DNA of 64,000 nucleotides from Actinomyces sp. oral taxon 171 str. F0337 (GCF_005696555.1 NZ_CP040005.1:372001-436000); one strand, 5' to 3'; shown: positions 1 to 8,578, numbered from the stretch's first letter. The notes: generated by a model from the sequence alone, not told the origin. Program-made: numbers and translations.

Positions 1-256
1 TGCGCAGCGCGGACAGGACGTTGCGCAGGTCCCCGGCCACCGGCTGCTGACGGGCCAGCAGCATGACGCACAGGTCGTCGATGTCGCGCTGGAGGTCGTT
101 GATGCGCTCGTCGGCGTCGATCACCTGCTCGGCAATGACGATGTCCCCCTGGCGCAGGGACTCCGCGGCCCGCTCGATCGCGGTGGCGACCTGGTTGGCC
201 ATGGACTCGAGGTCGGAGCCCAGCTGCTTGAGCTCCTGGTTGAAGATGGCGCGCAT
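1..256 (-). CDS. phoU: Phosphate transport regulator PhoU (N-terminal part, cut by window edge)
   Basis: Only the first 85 codons are visible; the rest lies left of the window. The start begins MRAIFNQELKQLG and continues with the amphipathic helices of a PhoU repeat, including the typical block NQVATAIERA and the acidic metal-binding stretch DADERINDLQRDID. PhoU family proteins are cytoplasmic three-helix-bundle repeats that couple the Pst phosphate transporter to a phosphate-sensing histidine kinase. The gene is divergent from senX3-regX3, which is the standard actinobacterial arrangement and strongly supports the call. Probably under RegX3 control through the 202-bp divergent spacer, but no clear operator was recognised. 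Confidence 0.93.
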   Translation of the reverse strand, partial: MRAIFNQELKQLGSDLESMANQVATAIERAAESLRQGDIVIAEQVIDADERINDLQRDIDDLCVMLLARQQPVAGDLRNVLSALR

Positions 257-458
257 GAGGCTGCTCCTGTTCCGGGCGGGGGCCGATGGATCGGGCCGGT
301 CGGTGATGTGGCTCGACGGCGCTGCTCGGCGATCCCGCCGAGGCCGCCGCCAAGGATGTTGTCCCTAAGCACAGCAGCCCCGCGACGCCGCCGCAAGCGG
401 CACGCCCAGGGCGGGGGTCGGCCGGTAGGCGCTGTGGGGACTCAACTACCCTGGAGAC

Positions 459-1670
459 GTGGGCCTGACCTTCACCGTTCTCCTCATCGCCGCCGCCGGC
501 CTCCTGTGCCTGGGGGTGGTCATCGGAATCGCGCTGTCCCGGCGTGAGCGCAGGGCGGCCACGAGCGCCGCCGACCTGGCCGGCCTGGCCGGGACCGATA
601 CGGCCGTCCCGGTGCTGGCGGCACTGCGCTCGACAGTCGTCGTCCTCGATGACGACGACGAGGTCCTGCGCGCCTCGGCATCGGCCTACACCTTCAACAT
701 CGTGCGCGACGACGCCGTCGTCGAGCCGACCGTGGTGGCGATGGTGAGCCGCGTGCGGGCCTCGGGCCGGGCGCAGGACGCCGCCGTCACTGTGGCCCGG
801 GGGCGGGTGCCGGGTGCGGGCCAGTTCCACCTGCAGGTGCGCGTGGCAGGCATCGGCCGGGGACGCGTCCTCATCCTCATCGAGGACCACACCGCCGCCC
901 GCCGGGTGGAGGCCATGCGCCGCGACTTCGTCGCCAACGTCTCCCACGAGCTCAAGACCCCGGTCGGCGCGATCCAGCTGCTCGCCGAGACCGTTGAGGC
1001 CGGCGCCGACGACCCCGACTTCGTGCGCGACTACTCCGGGCGCATGCGCAAGGAGGCCCGCCGCCTGGGCGTCCTGGTCCAGGAGATCATCGAGCTCACC
1101 CGACTCCAGGAGGGCGACGCCCTGGCCGAGCCCGAGGTCGTTGAGATCGACGACGTCGTCGCCGAGGCCGTGGACCGGGTGCGTGTCGAGGCCGACGGCC
1201 GCCAGATAGCCCTCGTGGCCGGGGGAACCAAGGGGCTACGGGTGCGCGGCGACGCCGCCCTCATCACCACCGCCGTGCGCAACCTGCTGGACAACGCCAT
1301 CCGCTACTCCGAGCCGCGCACCAGAGTCTCGGTCGGCGTCTCGCTGGATCCGGAGCACTCCGACATCGTGCGCATCGCCGTGGTCGACCAGGGCATCGGC
1401 ATCCCCAAGGAGGAGCAGGAGCGCGTCTTCGAGCGCTTCTACCGCGTCGACAAGGCCCGCTCGCGGGCCACCGGCGGCACCGGCCTGGGACTGAGCATCG
1501 TCAAGCACGTGGCCGCCGACCACGGCGGCACCGTCGAGCTGTGGTCCGCCCCCGGGCGCGGCTCCACCTTCACCCTCGTGCTGCCGCGCCTGCCCGAGGG
1601 TGAGCCGGTCGAGGGTGATGTCGAGGGCGAGCCCGCCGACGCCGTCCCCACCCCCGGGAGCGGATCATGA
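459..1670 (+). CDS. senX3: Phosphate-sensing histidine kinase SenX3
   Basis: A 403-residue sensor kinase starting at GTG. One N-terminal membrane segment spans about residues 3-27, followed by a PAS-like region (about 45-145). The HisKA H-box FVANVSHELKTP carries the phosphorylated His163. The ATPase domain shows the N-box NLLDNAIRYSE (about 275-285), G1 DQGIG (310-314) and G2 GGTGLGLS (339-346). By family knowledge it autophosphorylates and passes phosphate to RegX3 in response to low phosphate via PhoU/Pst. Its stop overlaps the regX3 start by 4 nt (ATGA), so the two are translationally coupled. A GGAG at 453-456 sits very close to the GTG. The acidic, Pro-rich tail after about residue 378 is low complexity. 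Confidence 0.93.
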   Translation: MGLTFTVLLIAAAGLLCLGVVIGIALSRRERRAATSAADLAGLAGTDTAVPVLAALRSTVVVLDDDDEVLRASASAYTFNIVRDDAVVEPTVVAMVSRVRASGRAQDAAVTVARGRVPGAGQFHLQVRVAGIGRGRVLILIEDHTAARRVEAMRRDFVANVSHELKTPVGAIQLLAETVEAGADDPDFVRDYSGRMRKEARRLGVLVQEIIELTRLQEGDALAEPEVVEIDDVVAEAVDRVRVEADGRQIALVAGGTKGLRVRGDAALITTAVRNLLDNAIRYSEPRTRVSVGVSLDPEHSDIVRIAVVDQGIGIPKEEQERVFERFYRVDKARSRATGGTGLGLSIVKHVAADHGGTVELWSAPGRGSTFTLVLPRLPEGEPVEGDVEGEPADAVPTPGSGS

Positions 1671-2485
1671 GCCCAGCGGAGCGCTCCGCAGCCTCGGGCA
1701 CAGGGGTGGGTGCCGGACCGCTCGCGTCCTCCGGTGCGCCGGCCCCGTCGTCGATGACGTCGGCGATTGGCCCGAGCCGGATCCTCCTGGTCGAGGACGA
1801 GGAGAACTTCCGCGACCCCCTCGCCCTCGGCCTGCGGCGAGACGGCTTCGAGGTGGTCGAGGCCGAGGACGGTCAGCGCGCCGTCGAGATCTTCGAGGCC
1901 TCCCGGCGCCCCGGCGGCGTCGGCCCCATCGACCTGGTCCTGCTGGACCTCATGCTCCCCAGGTTGGACGGGACCGAGGTGTGCACCCGGATCAGGCGCT
2001 CCTCCTCCGTGCCGGTCATCATGCTCACCGCCAAGGACACGGAGCTGGACAAGATCGTCGGCCTGGAGATCGGGGCCGACGACTACGTCACCAAGCCCTA
2101 CTCCTACCGGGAGCTCCTGGCGCGCCTCAAGGCGGTTCTGCGCCGTAGCCGTGACACCGGTCCGGAGCTCGAACCGGTGCTGGTCGCCGGTCCGGTGCGG
2201 ATGGACGTGGAGCGCCACGAGGTCAGGGTCGACGGCGAGGTGGTCGCCATACCGCTGCGGGAGTTCGAGCTTCTGGAGCTGTTTCTGCGCAACCCCGGCC
2301 GCGTGCTTACTCGCAGCCAGATCATTGAACGCCTGTGGGGGCCCGAATACGGGGGCGACACGAAAACTCTGGACGTCCACGTCAAACGACTCCGGGGCAG
2401 GATTGAGGCGGACGCCTCCAAACCGGTTCTCATCACCACGGTCAGGGGGCTCGGCTATCGCCTGGACAGGGGCCCGGAGTACTGA
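1667..2485 (+). CDS. regX3: OmpR-family phosphate response regulator RegX3
   Basis: 272 residues. The receiver domain has the acidic pair E43/D44, phosphoacceptor D94 in DLVLLDLMLP and the conserved Lys143 in YVTKPYS; the C-terminal winged helix (about 165-268) ends with TTVRGLGYRL, typical of OmpR/PhoB regulators. It partners the overlapping SenX3 kinase and by homology activates phosphate-starvation genes. The receiver starts only at about residue 37, leaving an unusual Ala/Gly/Ser-rich extension; an internal ATG at 1754 (MTSAIGPSRILLVEDEE) would give a conventional 243-residue protein and may be the real start. The 4-nt overlap with senX3 favours 1667. Confidence 0.92.
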   Translation: MSPAERSAASGTGVGAGPLASSGAPAPSSMTSAIGPSRILLVEDEENFRDPLALGLRRDGFEVVEAEDGQRAVEIFEASRRPGGVGPIDLVLLDLMLPRLDGTEVCTRIRRSSSVPVIMLTAKDTELDKIVGLEIGADDYVTKPYSYRELLARLKAVLRRSRDTGPELEPVLVAGPVRMDVERHEVRVDGEVVAIPLREFELLELFLRNPGRVLTRSQIIERLWGPEYGGDTKTLDVHVKRLRGRIEADASKPVLITTVRGLGYRLDRGPEY

Positions 2486-2492
2486 TCGGCAT

Positions 2493-2513
2493 TGCGGGTG
2501 ACACCGCAGTTTT
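2493..2513 (+). terminator. Short hairpin plus T-run after regX3
   Basis: TGCGG (2493-2497) pairs with CCGCA (2504-2508) around a six-base loop, followed by GTTTTC. It lies 8 nt after the regX3 stop and before the carD promoter, as expected of an intrinsic terminator, though the stem is short. Confidence 0.5.
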
Positions 2514-2584
2514 CGACCCCGGTCCCGGGCCTCACCCGCCGTGACCGCTGTGAGATACGTCCCCGATCTTTGCGCGGAATGACC

Positions 2585-2593
2585 TGATAAACT
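2585..2593 (+). promoter_or_regulatory. Extended -10 promoter of carD
   Basis: TGATAAACT forms TGN followed by the -10-like TAAACT (2588-2593), about 35 nt before the carD start. No good -35 is placed at 17 nt, which fits an extended -10 promoter. A ribosome site GGAGAG (2614-2619) precedes the ATG. Confidence 0.5.
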
Positions 2594-2627
2594 AGAGGTC
2601 CACAAACCAGTCTGGAGAGTCATCCTT

Positions 2628-3110
2628 ATGACCTATGAAGTCGGTGAGACTGTCGTCTACCCGCACCACGGGGCCGCCCGGATCATTGATATCCGTCAGC
2701 GCAAGGTACGCGGTGAGGAGAAGACGTATCTGCAGCTCGAGGTGGCCCAGGGTGACCTGACCATCTTGGTTCCCGCCGAAAGCGTTGAGCTCATCGGTGT
2801 CCGTGACGTGGTTGATGAGACCGGTTTGGAAAAGGTCTTCGAGGTGCTGCGAGCACCGCTGACCGAGGAGCCCACGAACTGGTCGCGACGTTTCAAGGCC
2901 AATCAGGAGAAAATCGCCTCCGGGGATGTCATCAAGGTCGCCGAGGTCGTGCGGGACCTCTCCCGTCGTGACACGGACCGCGGCCTGTCCGCCGGCGAGA
3001 AGCGCATGCTCGCCAAGGCCCGCCAGATTCTCGTCTCCGAGCTGGCCCTGGCCCAGAAGACTCCTGAGGAGGAGGCCGAGTCCCGCCTGGACGAGGTCCT
3101 CGCTTCCTAG
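2628..3110 (+). CDS. carD: RNA polymerase-binding transcription factor CarD
   Basis: 160 residues, the usual CarD length. The N-terminal Tudor-like RNAP-interaction domain starts [19 protein letters not shown] and runs to about residue 55; the helical DNA-binding C-terminal part contains the signature [12 protein letters not shown] with the tryptophan that wedges the -10 upstream edge. CarD family members bind the RNAP beta subunit and stabilise open complexes at housekeeping and rRNA promoters. A good ribosome site lies 8 nt before the ATG. The gene is followed by ispD in the same direction, a common actinobacterial pairing. Confidence 0.96.
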   Translation: MTYEVGETVVYPHHGAARIIDIRQRKVRGEEKTYLQLEVAQGDLTILVPAESVELIGVRDVVDETGLEKVFEVLRAPLTEEPTNWSRRFKANQEKIASGDVIKVAEVVRDLSRRDTDRGLSAGEKRMLAKARQILVSELALAQKTPEEEAESRLDEVLAS

Positions 3111-3148
3111 GTTGTGCAGCTCTCGTGCTCAGGCCGTCGGGCACGCGG

Positions 3149-3154
3149 TAGCGT
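3149..3154 (+). promoter_or_regulatory. Leaderless -10 box of ispD
   Basis: TAGCGT ends 7 nt before the GTG at 3162, with no ribosome site between. The same spacing recurs at many genes in this window. Confidence 0.45.
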
Positions 3155-3161
3155 CCTGCTC

Positions 3162-4010
3162 GTGAGCACCAGCCCTTCACTTCCATCACCCGCCCCACCC
3201 GAGTCCGCTCCGGGTGGGGCGGTCGCCGTTCTCACTGCGGCGGGCTCCGGTTCCCGCCTGGGGGCCGGGGTCCCCAAGGCCCTCGTCCCGGTGGGCGGCA
3301 TCAGCCTCCTGCGGCGGGCGGCGGCCGGACTCATCGCCTCGGGCGCTGTCAGCCACATCGTCGTCACGGCCCCCGCTGAGGAGGTCGACCGCTTCCGCGC
3401 CGAGCTCGAGGGCCTGCCGGACGGATCAGCCCAGGATGAGGCGGGCCGGTGGGGCGGGATCGAGGTCGTCGCCGGATCGCCCCGCTCCAGGCAGGCCTCC
3501 GTGGCCCTGGGGCTCACAGCAGCCCTGGCCGCCGTGCCACAGGCCGACGTCGTCGTCGTCCACGACGCCGCGCGGGCGCTGACACCACCGGAGGTCACGC
3601 AGCGGGTGATCGCGGCCGTGCGAGCCGGACACGAGGCCGTGGTCCCGGCCCTGCCCGTGACCGACACCGTCAAGGAGGTCGAGGCCCGCCGGGCGGGGGA
3701 GCCCGAGCCCGTCGCCGGCACCCCCCGGCGTGACCGCCTCCGGGCGGTCCAGACCCCGCAGGGCTTCTCCGCTTCCGTACTCGTTGCCGCCCATCGTGCC
3801 GGGGCGGAGCGGGCTGGAGACGAGGCGCTCGCCGCCTCCGACGACGCCGGCCTCGTTGAGGCCTGTGGCGGCAGCGTCGTCGTCGTTGCCGGTGACGAGC
3901 GCGCCATGAAGGTGACCACGCCGACGGACCTGGCCCTGGCCGAGCTGCTCCTGGAACAGCAGCCCACTCAGGGGAGGTGCCCTGCCGAGGGGAGTAGTGG
4001 GGAGAACTGA
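3162..4010 (+). CDS. ispD: 2-C-methyl-D-erythritol 4-phosphate cytidylyltransferase
   Basis: Catalyses CTP + MEP to CDP-ME in the non-mevalonate isoprenoid pathway. The nucleotide-binding signature LTAAGSGSRLG followed by PKALVPVGG, the VVVHDAARAL block and the late TTPTDLALAE motif are IspD hallmarks. I chose the GTG at 3162 because a TAGCGT -10 box lies 7 nt upstream; an in-frame GTG at 3114 would add 16 residues. The resulting 282 residues exceed the common 230 or so, owing to a Pro/Ser-rich N-terminus of about 22 residues and a loop at about 185-195. The usual partner ispF does not follow; a transporter does. Confidence 0.9.
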   Translation: MSTSPSLPSPAPPESAPGGAVAVLTAAGSGSRLGAGVPKALVPVGGISLLRRAAAGLIASGAVSHIVVTAPAEEVDRFRAELEGLPDGSAQDEAGRWGGIEVVAGSPRSRQASVALGLTAALAAVPQADVVVVHDAARALTPPEVTQRVIAAVRAGHEAVVPALPVTDTVKEVEARRAGEPEPVAGTPRRDRLRAVQTPQGFSASVLVAAHRAGAERAGDEALAASDDAGLVEACGGSVVVVAGDERAMKVTTPTDLALAELLLEQQPTQGRCPAEGSSGEN

Positions 4011-4058
4011 CGATCAGGTCCGTTCCTCTTTCGGTACCGTCACCGACCCGGATGGTTC

Positions 4059-4064
4059 TATCGT
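4059..4064 (+). promoter_or_regulatory. Leaderless -10 box of the UMF1-type transporter
   Basis: TATCGT is followed by 7 nt and the ATG at 4072. This decides the start over the in-frame upstream codon at 3997, which lies inside ispD. Confidence 0.5.
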
Positions 4065-4071
4065 CTCTCCC

Positions 4072-5517
4072 ATGAGCACGACAGCGACTGCTCCGACGCA
4101 GGCCGGCTCCCGCACCCGGCTCCTGTCCTGGCCCGTCATCGCCTGGGGTCTGTGGGACTGGGGGTCGGCCGCCTTCAACGCGGTCATCACCACCTTCGTC
4201 TTCACCGTCTACCTGGTCAGCGACTCCTTCGGGGCCAAGGCGGACAACGAGTCGGCGCTGTCCATCGGGCTGGCCATCGCCGGTCTGTTCATCGCCCTGC
4301 TGGCGCCGGTGACCGGGCAGCGTTCGGACAGAGGCGGGCGAACCCTCTTCTGGCTCGGGGGCTACACCGCGGTGGTGGTGGCGGTCTCGGCGGCCCTGTT
4401 CCTGGTGCGACCCGCGCCCGGCTACCTGTGGCTCGGCATCGTCCTGCTGGGAGTCGGCAACATCTTCTTCGAGCTGGCCTCAGTCAACTACAACGCCATC
4501 CTCAACCATCTGGCCTCCAAGGACCGCATCGGTGCCGTCAGCGGCTTGGGGTGGGGGATGGGCTACCTCGGCGGCATCGTCCTGCTGCTCATCCTCTACG
4601 TCACCCTCGTGGGGCCGAGCCCCCTCATCTCCTTCCCCGCCGGCAGTGGCATGGGGGTACGCGTCGCCATGCTGGTGGCGGCGGCCTGGTTCGGCGTGTC
4701 CGCCCTCCCCGTCCTCATCAACCGCTCCCGCAGGCTCGGGCGCCCTCGCTCTGAGAACGTCGCTGAGGTCGGCGAGGGAATGGCGGCTGCTGAGCCGGGA
4801 CGAGACCGGGCCGCCATGGAGGCTGAGCCGGAGGAGGCCGCCTCCCATCACGGCGGGCGCAAGGAGTCGATCCTGACCTCCTACAAGCTGTTGTGGCGCA
4901 CTCTGCTCCAGCTCCATCACACCCAGCCCCGACTGCTGTGGTTCCTGCTGGCAGCCGCCGTCTTCAGGGACGGTCTGGCCGGGGTCTTCACCTACGGCGG
5001 CATCATCGCCCAGAACACCTTCGGCTTCTCGTCGGGTGACGTCATCATCTTCGCCATCGTGGCCAACATCGTCGCCGGCATCGCCACCATCTGGGCCGGA
5101 CGGCTCGACGACCGCTTCGGGCCACGCAACGTCATCATGGCCAGCCTCATCATCCTGGTGGTGGCCGGACTGCTCGTGTTCTTCCTGCACACCGCCGGCA
5201 CTGTGGCCTTCTGGGTGCTGGGCCTGCTCCTGTCCTCCTGCGTGGGGCCGGCCCAGTCCGCCGCACGGTCCTTCCTGGCCCGCCTCATCCCCGAGGGGCA
5301 GGAGGGAGAGATCTTCGGCCTCTATGCGACGACCGGGCGCGCGGTCTCCTTCATGGCGCCCGCGATGTACGGCATCTCTATCTACCTGGGGACGCGCGTC
5401 GTCGGGCCGGGCGCGAACTACTGGGGGATCCTCGGGATCGTCGCCGTGCTGACAACCGGGCTGCTCCTCATGCTGCGCGTGGGCGACCCTGTCTCCGACG
5501 AGGAGCCGGCCGCGTAG
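4072..5517 (+). CDS. MFS transporter, UMF1/Atg22-like family
   Basis: 481 residues with about 12 hydrophobic segments. The N-terminal WDWGSAAFNAVITTFVF is the diagnostic opening of the Atg22-like/UMF1 branch of the major facilitator superfamily; the A-like loop reads GQRSDRGGRT, and the second half has a similar GRLDDRFGPR loop. A long charged cytoplasmic linker (about residues 225-265) separates the two halves. Substrate is unknown; relatives in eukaryotes export amino acids from the vacuole, but transfer of that role to bacteria is not justified. It follows ispD closely but has its own -10 box. Confidence 0.85.
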   Translation: MSTTATAPTQAGSRTRLLSWPVIAWGLWDWGSAAFNAVITTFVFTVYLVSDSFGAKADNESALSIGLAIAGLFIALLAPVTGQRSDRGGRTLFWLGGYTAVVVAVSAALFLVRPAPGYLWLGIVLLGVGNIFFELASVNYNAILNHLASKDRIGAVSGLGWGMGYLGGIVLLLILYVTLVGPSPLISFPAGSGMGVRVAMLVAAAWFGVSALPVLINRSRRLGRPRSENVAEVGEGMAAAEPGRDRAAMEAEPEEAASHHGGRKESILTSYKLLWRTLLQLHHTQPRLLWFLLAAAVFRDGLAGVFTYGGIIAQNTFGFSSGDVIIFAIVANIVAGIATIWAGRLDDRFGPRNVIMASLIILVVAGLLVFFLHTAGTVAFWVLGLLLSSCVGPAQSAARSFLARLIPEGQEGEIFGLYATTGRAVSFMAPAMYGISIYLGTRVVGPGANYWGILGIVAVLTTGLLLMLRVGDPVSDEEPAA

Positions 5518-5735
5518 ACCGACGTCGCGGCCGTACCTGAGGGCACGCGTTCGGGGGTAAGGGTACTGTCTCGTCTCCTCACTTCTGAGGCGTGTGAGTG
5601 TCATGGCTTCTGAGACGCTCGTTCGGGCAGGAGCTCGGGGCAGGCTCGCTGTCGCCTCTAGGACGACTGGACCCGCTCTGCGCGCCTGCCGGAGCGAGAG
5701 CTTCAGGAGCGAGGAGACAGCACTGAGATGCTTCA

Positions 5736-6170
5736 TCAGGACGAGGCCTGGCGGGCCTCGCGCTTGGCACGCATGCGCTCAAGATCCTCCGCAGCCAGTG
5801 GACCCTGGGTGGTACCCGGGCCGTCCTGACGGATCCAGCTCACGACAATGCCCTCCTTGGCGCCGAAGCGCGCCAGGTGGATCCCGGTGACCTGCTCGAG
5901 GCGCTCAAGGTGCTCGTCCTCTGCGGCCAGGTCGAGTTGGAGGACGCCGTCGTGACAGGAGAGCCTGACGACCCCGGTGGCTGCTCCCTCGCGGTCGAAG
6001 GTCAGGGAGCCGGTCTGCGCGGTCTCGTCCCACGAGCTGGTGATCTTGCGGCCCATGTGAGCGGCCAGCTGCTTGCCGTAGCGGGAGGGTCGGTCCGTGC
6101 TCACGCGAGCGGTGGAGAGGCGGGAGAAGGCGGGCTGTGCTGAGTCGGCTGAGTCGGCTGAGTCGGTCAT
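5736..6170 (-). CDS. DUF2218 domain protein
   Basis: 144 residues. The conserved start of the family, ARVSTDRPSRYGKQLAAHMGRK, appears at about residues 21-42 and the GVVRLSC and LERLEQVTG blocks follow. DUF2218 proteins are small cytoplasmic proteins found in actinobacteria, often near metal-uptake genes; function is not established. The N-terminus contains a triplicated Asp-Ser-Ala caused by a 9-bp tandem repeat (6140-6166). A CAGGAT box 6 nt before the ATG suggests a leaderless transcript. The C-terminus is highly charged. It converges on the UMF1 transporter, with 218 bp of non-coding sequence between them. Confidence 0.8.
   Translation of the reverse strand: MTDSADSADSAQPAFSRLSTARVSTDRPSRYGKQLAAHMGRKITSSWDETAQTGSLTFDREGAATGVVRLSCHDGVLQLDLAAEDEHLERLEQVTGIHLARFGAKEGIVVSWIRQDGPGTTQGPLAAEDLERMRAKREARQASS
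6140..6166. repeat. Three tandem 9-bp units inside DUF2218 start
   Basis: Three perfect copies of CTGAGTCGG encode Asp-Ser-Ala on the minus strand right after the start codon. Being a multiple of three, copy-number change would keep frame. Confidence 0.8.
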
Positions 6171-6753
6171 GTTCCTATCCTGACGCGTTTCGTCATCCGC
6201 GGTCCCGGGATGCGCTCCAAATCACCGGGGCTGGGAAAGGACTCGGCCCGCGGTTCGGAAATCCGAACCGCGGGCCCAAGCCTCGCGAGGTCCCACCTGC
6301 AACCCGGGGTCCCATGCACCCGAGGAGGCGGTTCCTCCTTCGCCAGAACGATGATGCCAGGCTCCCTATGACCCGACCCCATCTCAGAGGATCGATCCGT
6401 CATTGGGCTCCCCAACCCTCGAGACCGTCCCTGTCCGGCGGTGACCACTATGTAACGCCCTCACCCTGTGAAGACGAGGGGCAGAATCCTGAGAAAAAAC
6501 TGGGAAACTCGCGGTCGGGTTGCTCCATTGAGTCAAGAGTTTTCCGGGTGACGCAAGGCGCTCATGATCGCTCAAGATATGGGGGACAAGCGCACAGCGC
6601 TGCCTGACGCCGTCACCATGAGCATGCCGTTGTCCGAGCCCAGCGTCTTGCAGTCGATGTCGACGCCACGGGATATCCCTCAGCGATGGGGGCGGTGGCG
6701 ACGATCATGGGCTACTTCTCATTGTCCTTGGGTGCGGTGGGTGAGGGTAGTGG
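6171..6753. other. Gene-poor 583-bp spacer
   Basis: No convincing gene on either strand. It holds the perfect hairpin at 6245-6276 and a short AT-richer stretch near 6480-6550. The part nearest the SprT-like gene (6580-6750) can be read as short minus-strand peptide fragments without a start or ribosome site; I could not assign them to a family. Confidence 0.5.
6245..6276. repeat. Perfect 15-bp inverted repeat
   Basis: GGCCCGCGGTTCGGA (6245-6259), two bases, then its exact complement (6262-6276). No T-run on either side. It could be a strong RNA hairpin between minus-strand transcription units; it is not a tRNA despite the T-loop-like centre. Confidence 0.7.
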
Positions 6754-7308
6754 TCAGGACCGTAGTGTCCTGGAATGCTCTGTGGTCGTTTCCGGCTGCC
6801 GGCCTCGGGCCAGTCTCAGGATGCGACCGTAGCGCTCGCTGATCTGATCGTGGGGGACGGGATCTCCGTCTAGGCTCCAGGACAGGAGGTGCTCCAGGCT
6901 GAATCGAGGGGCGCAGCGCGAGCAGGAGACGGGCGAGGCCGGGCGGCGCATGCGGTCCACCTCATGACCTGCCGGGCACCTGCCCACCCAGCGTCCCCGT
7001 AGCCTCGGAGCCTGGGTGTCAATGAGTCGCCGGCCCGTCGCCCCCAGCCGGGTCGCCTCCGCCGCCCAGACGGCATCGTGCCCGTGGTGCGGCCCCACGC
7101 GAGCATGGGCGATCTCATGCAGGATCGTCTCGCGGACCTGAGTCTCGTCGTACAGGCTCATGAGATGGCGGCTGAGCGTGAGCCGACGTCGTGCATGATC
7201 TGTTTGGCCGGCCCGCCGGCGTGCCCGGTCGAAGGCCAGATCCCAGTCGCCGACGTCCGCCTGCTCCATGAGAGAGCGCGCCAGGCTCAGGACATCGGGA
7301 AGATTCAC
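6754..7308 (-). CDS. SprT-like zinc metalloprotease domain protein
   Basis: 184 residues. The zinc-protease motif HEIAHA (HExxH, His64-His68) lies in TILHEIAHARVGPHHGHDAVW, which matches the SprT-like family including the third ligand His in HGHDAVW. A small C-terminal zinc-ribbon-like segment has CPAGHE and CSRC (about residues 111-135). SprT/Spartan relatives act on DNA-protein crosslinks in eukaryotes; the bacterial role is unknown. Start is GTG, supported by a TACCGT box 6 nt upstream. Divergent from the lysozyme-like gene at 7451. Confidence 0.85.
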   Translation of the reverse strand: MNLPDVLSLARSLMEQADVGDWDLAFDRARRRAGQTDHARRRLTLSRHLMSLYDETQVRETILHEIAHARVGPHHGHDAVWAAEATRLGATGRRLIDTQAPRLRGRWVGRCPAGHEVDRMRRPASPVSCSRCAPRFSLEHLLSWSLDGDPVPHDQISERYGRILRLARGRQPETTTEHSRTLRS

Positions 7309-7314
7309 GGCCCC

Positions 7315-7320
7315 ACGGTA
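7315..7320 (-). promoter_or_regulatory. Leaderless -10 box of SprT-like gene
   Basis: On the minus strand TACCGT, six bases, then the GTG start at 7308. Confidence 0.45.
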
Positions 7321-7450
7321 TGCGTCGATGCCCTCATACGGCTGACGACGGTGCTGTGGGGCGCATCGCCTCCTGCCGGCTCATGACTGACCGATTGTCT
7401 CGGGAACTCCGAGCTGCTTCGGGCCGTACAAACTGCCGTGATGTGACACG

Positions 7451-8578
7451 ATGGCGCCGATGTCCCATCATCCCTCCGGCCGGCGTCCGCGGCCCCAACG
7501 AAGCACCACTGGATCCGGCTCGCCTCAGACTGCACGAGCTCCGCGCAGCGCCCGACCGACCGTGCAGCGTGGCGCCGACCGTGCTCGGCGGGATGATGCG
7601 AGTCACCGTCCCGCGCGGGGGAGAGGGCGTCGAGGGGGCGGTGAGCGCTTCGGCCTCCTCCGCGTCGGCATCAGGCGGAGACGACGACGCAAGGGCGGTT
7701 CCGTTCACTCCCTCCTGAGGAGTCCGATCGGTGTCGTCCTCGCTGCCTTCCTGGTCACGCTCCTGGTGGGCTTCATCGTGCTGCGGGCGACCGGCTCCTC
7801 GCTCAACGGAATGGCTCTCGGGTGGGGGCGGCCCTCTCAGGGCGGGACAGGTTCGGCTCCGGCGCCCCTGGTGCCCGACACCAGTGGCTTCAATGCCGCC
7901 CGCATCATCGATGATGAGGTCTTCTACGACTCCCAGGCCATGACGCGCGAGGAGATCTCCGCCTTCCTCACCAGGGTCAACGCCGGCTGCCAGCCGGGCA
8001 GTGACGGCACCGAGTGCCTGGCCGCCGCCACTTTCTCCGTGCAGGCCCGCCAGGCCAGCACCTTCTGTCCCGGAGGACTCAAGGCCGCCTCCGGAGTCAG
8101 CGCGGCCGACGTTGTCTGGGAGGTCTCCCAGGCCTGCGACATCAATCCTCAGGTGCTCCTCGTCCTCATTCACAAGGAGCAGGGGCTGCTCACCGCCTCC
8201 GGCGCGAACCTGAGCGCTCGCGACTACGAGGCCGCAGCCGGTTACGCCTGCCCCGACCACGGGAGCTGCGACCCCCAGTGGTCCGGCTTCCCCTCCCAGC
8301 TCTACGGGGCGGCCGCCCAGTTCCATCGCTATCGTCTCAACCCGGGCAGCTACGACGTGGTGGCGCAGCGACCGACCCGAGTCGCCTACTCGCCCGACGC
8401 GCAGTGCGGCAGCGGCGAGCTCACGGTGGCGAACCAGGCGACTGCCGGCCTGTACAACTACACGCCCTTCCAGCCCAATGAGGCCGCCGCGCACGGTGGG
8501 GACCAGTGCACCTCGTGGGGGAACTGGAACTTCTACGGCTACTTCAAGACCCTCTTTGGAAGTCCGACGTCGGACTGA
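7451..8578 (+). CDS. Membrane-anchored lysozyme-like (hemagglutinin-type) protein
   Basis: 375 residues. An Arg-rich cytoplasmic N-terminus (about 1-85) is followed by one membrane helix (about 93-113) and an extracellular domain. That domain contains VFYDSQAMTREEISAFL, VLLVLIHKEQGLL and YGAAAQFHRY, a pattern I recognise from actinobacterial surface proteins often labelled hemagglutinin, with a lysozyme-like fold where the Glu of HKEQG would be the catalytic candidate. Eight or so cysteines suggest disulfides outside the cell. Peptidoglycan cleavage is an inference. The two ATGs at 7451 and 7460 are equivalent choices. Confidence 0.7.
   Translation: MAPMSHHPSGRRPRPQRSTTGSGSPQTARAPRSARPTVQRGADRARRDDASHRPARGRGRRGGGERFGLLRVGIRRRRRRKGGSVHSLLRSPIGVVLAAFLVTLLVGFIVLRATGSSLNGMALGWGRPSQGGTGSAPAPLVPDTSGFNAARIIDDEVFYDSQAMTREEISAFLTRVNAGCQPGSDGTECLAAATFSVQARQASTFCPGGLKAASGVSAADVVWEVSQACDINPQVLLVLIHKEQGLLTASGANLSARDYEAAAGYACPDHGSCDPQWSGFPSQLYGAAAQFHRYRLNPGSYDVVAQRPTRVAYSPDAQCGSGELTVANQATAGLYNYTPFQPNEAAAHGGDQCTSWGNWNFYGYFKTLFGSPTSD

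Noticed and set aside
6245..6276. Possible tRNA T-arm at the perfect hairpin
   Set aside because: No acceptor, D or anticodon arms can be placed around it.
6580..6670. Minus-strand peptide fragment reading [21 protein letters not shown]
   Set aside because: Short, without start, ribosome site or recognised family, and preceded by a stop; kept only as part of the spacer description.
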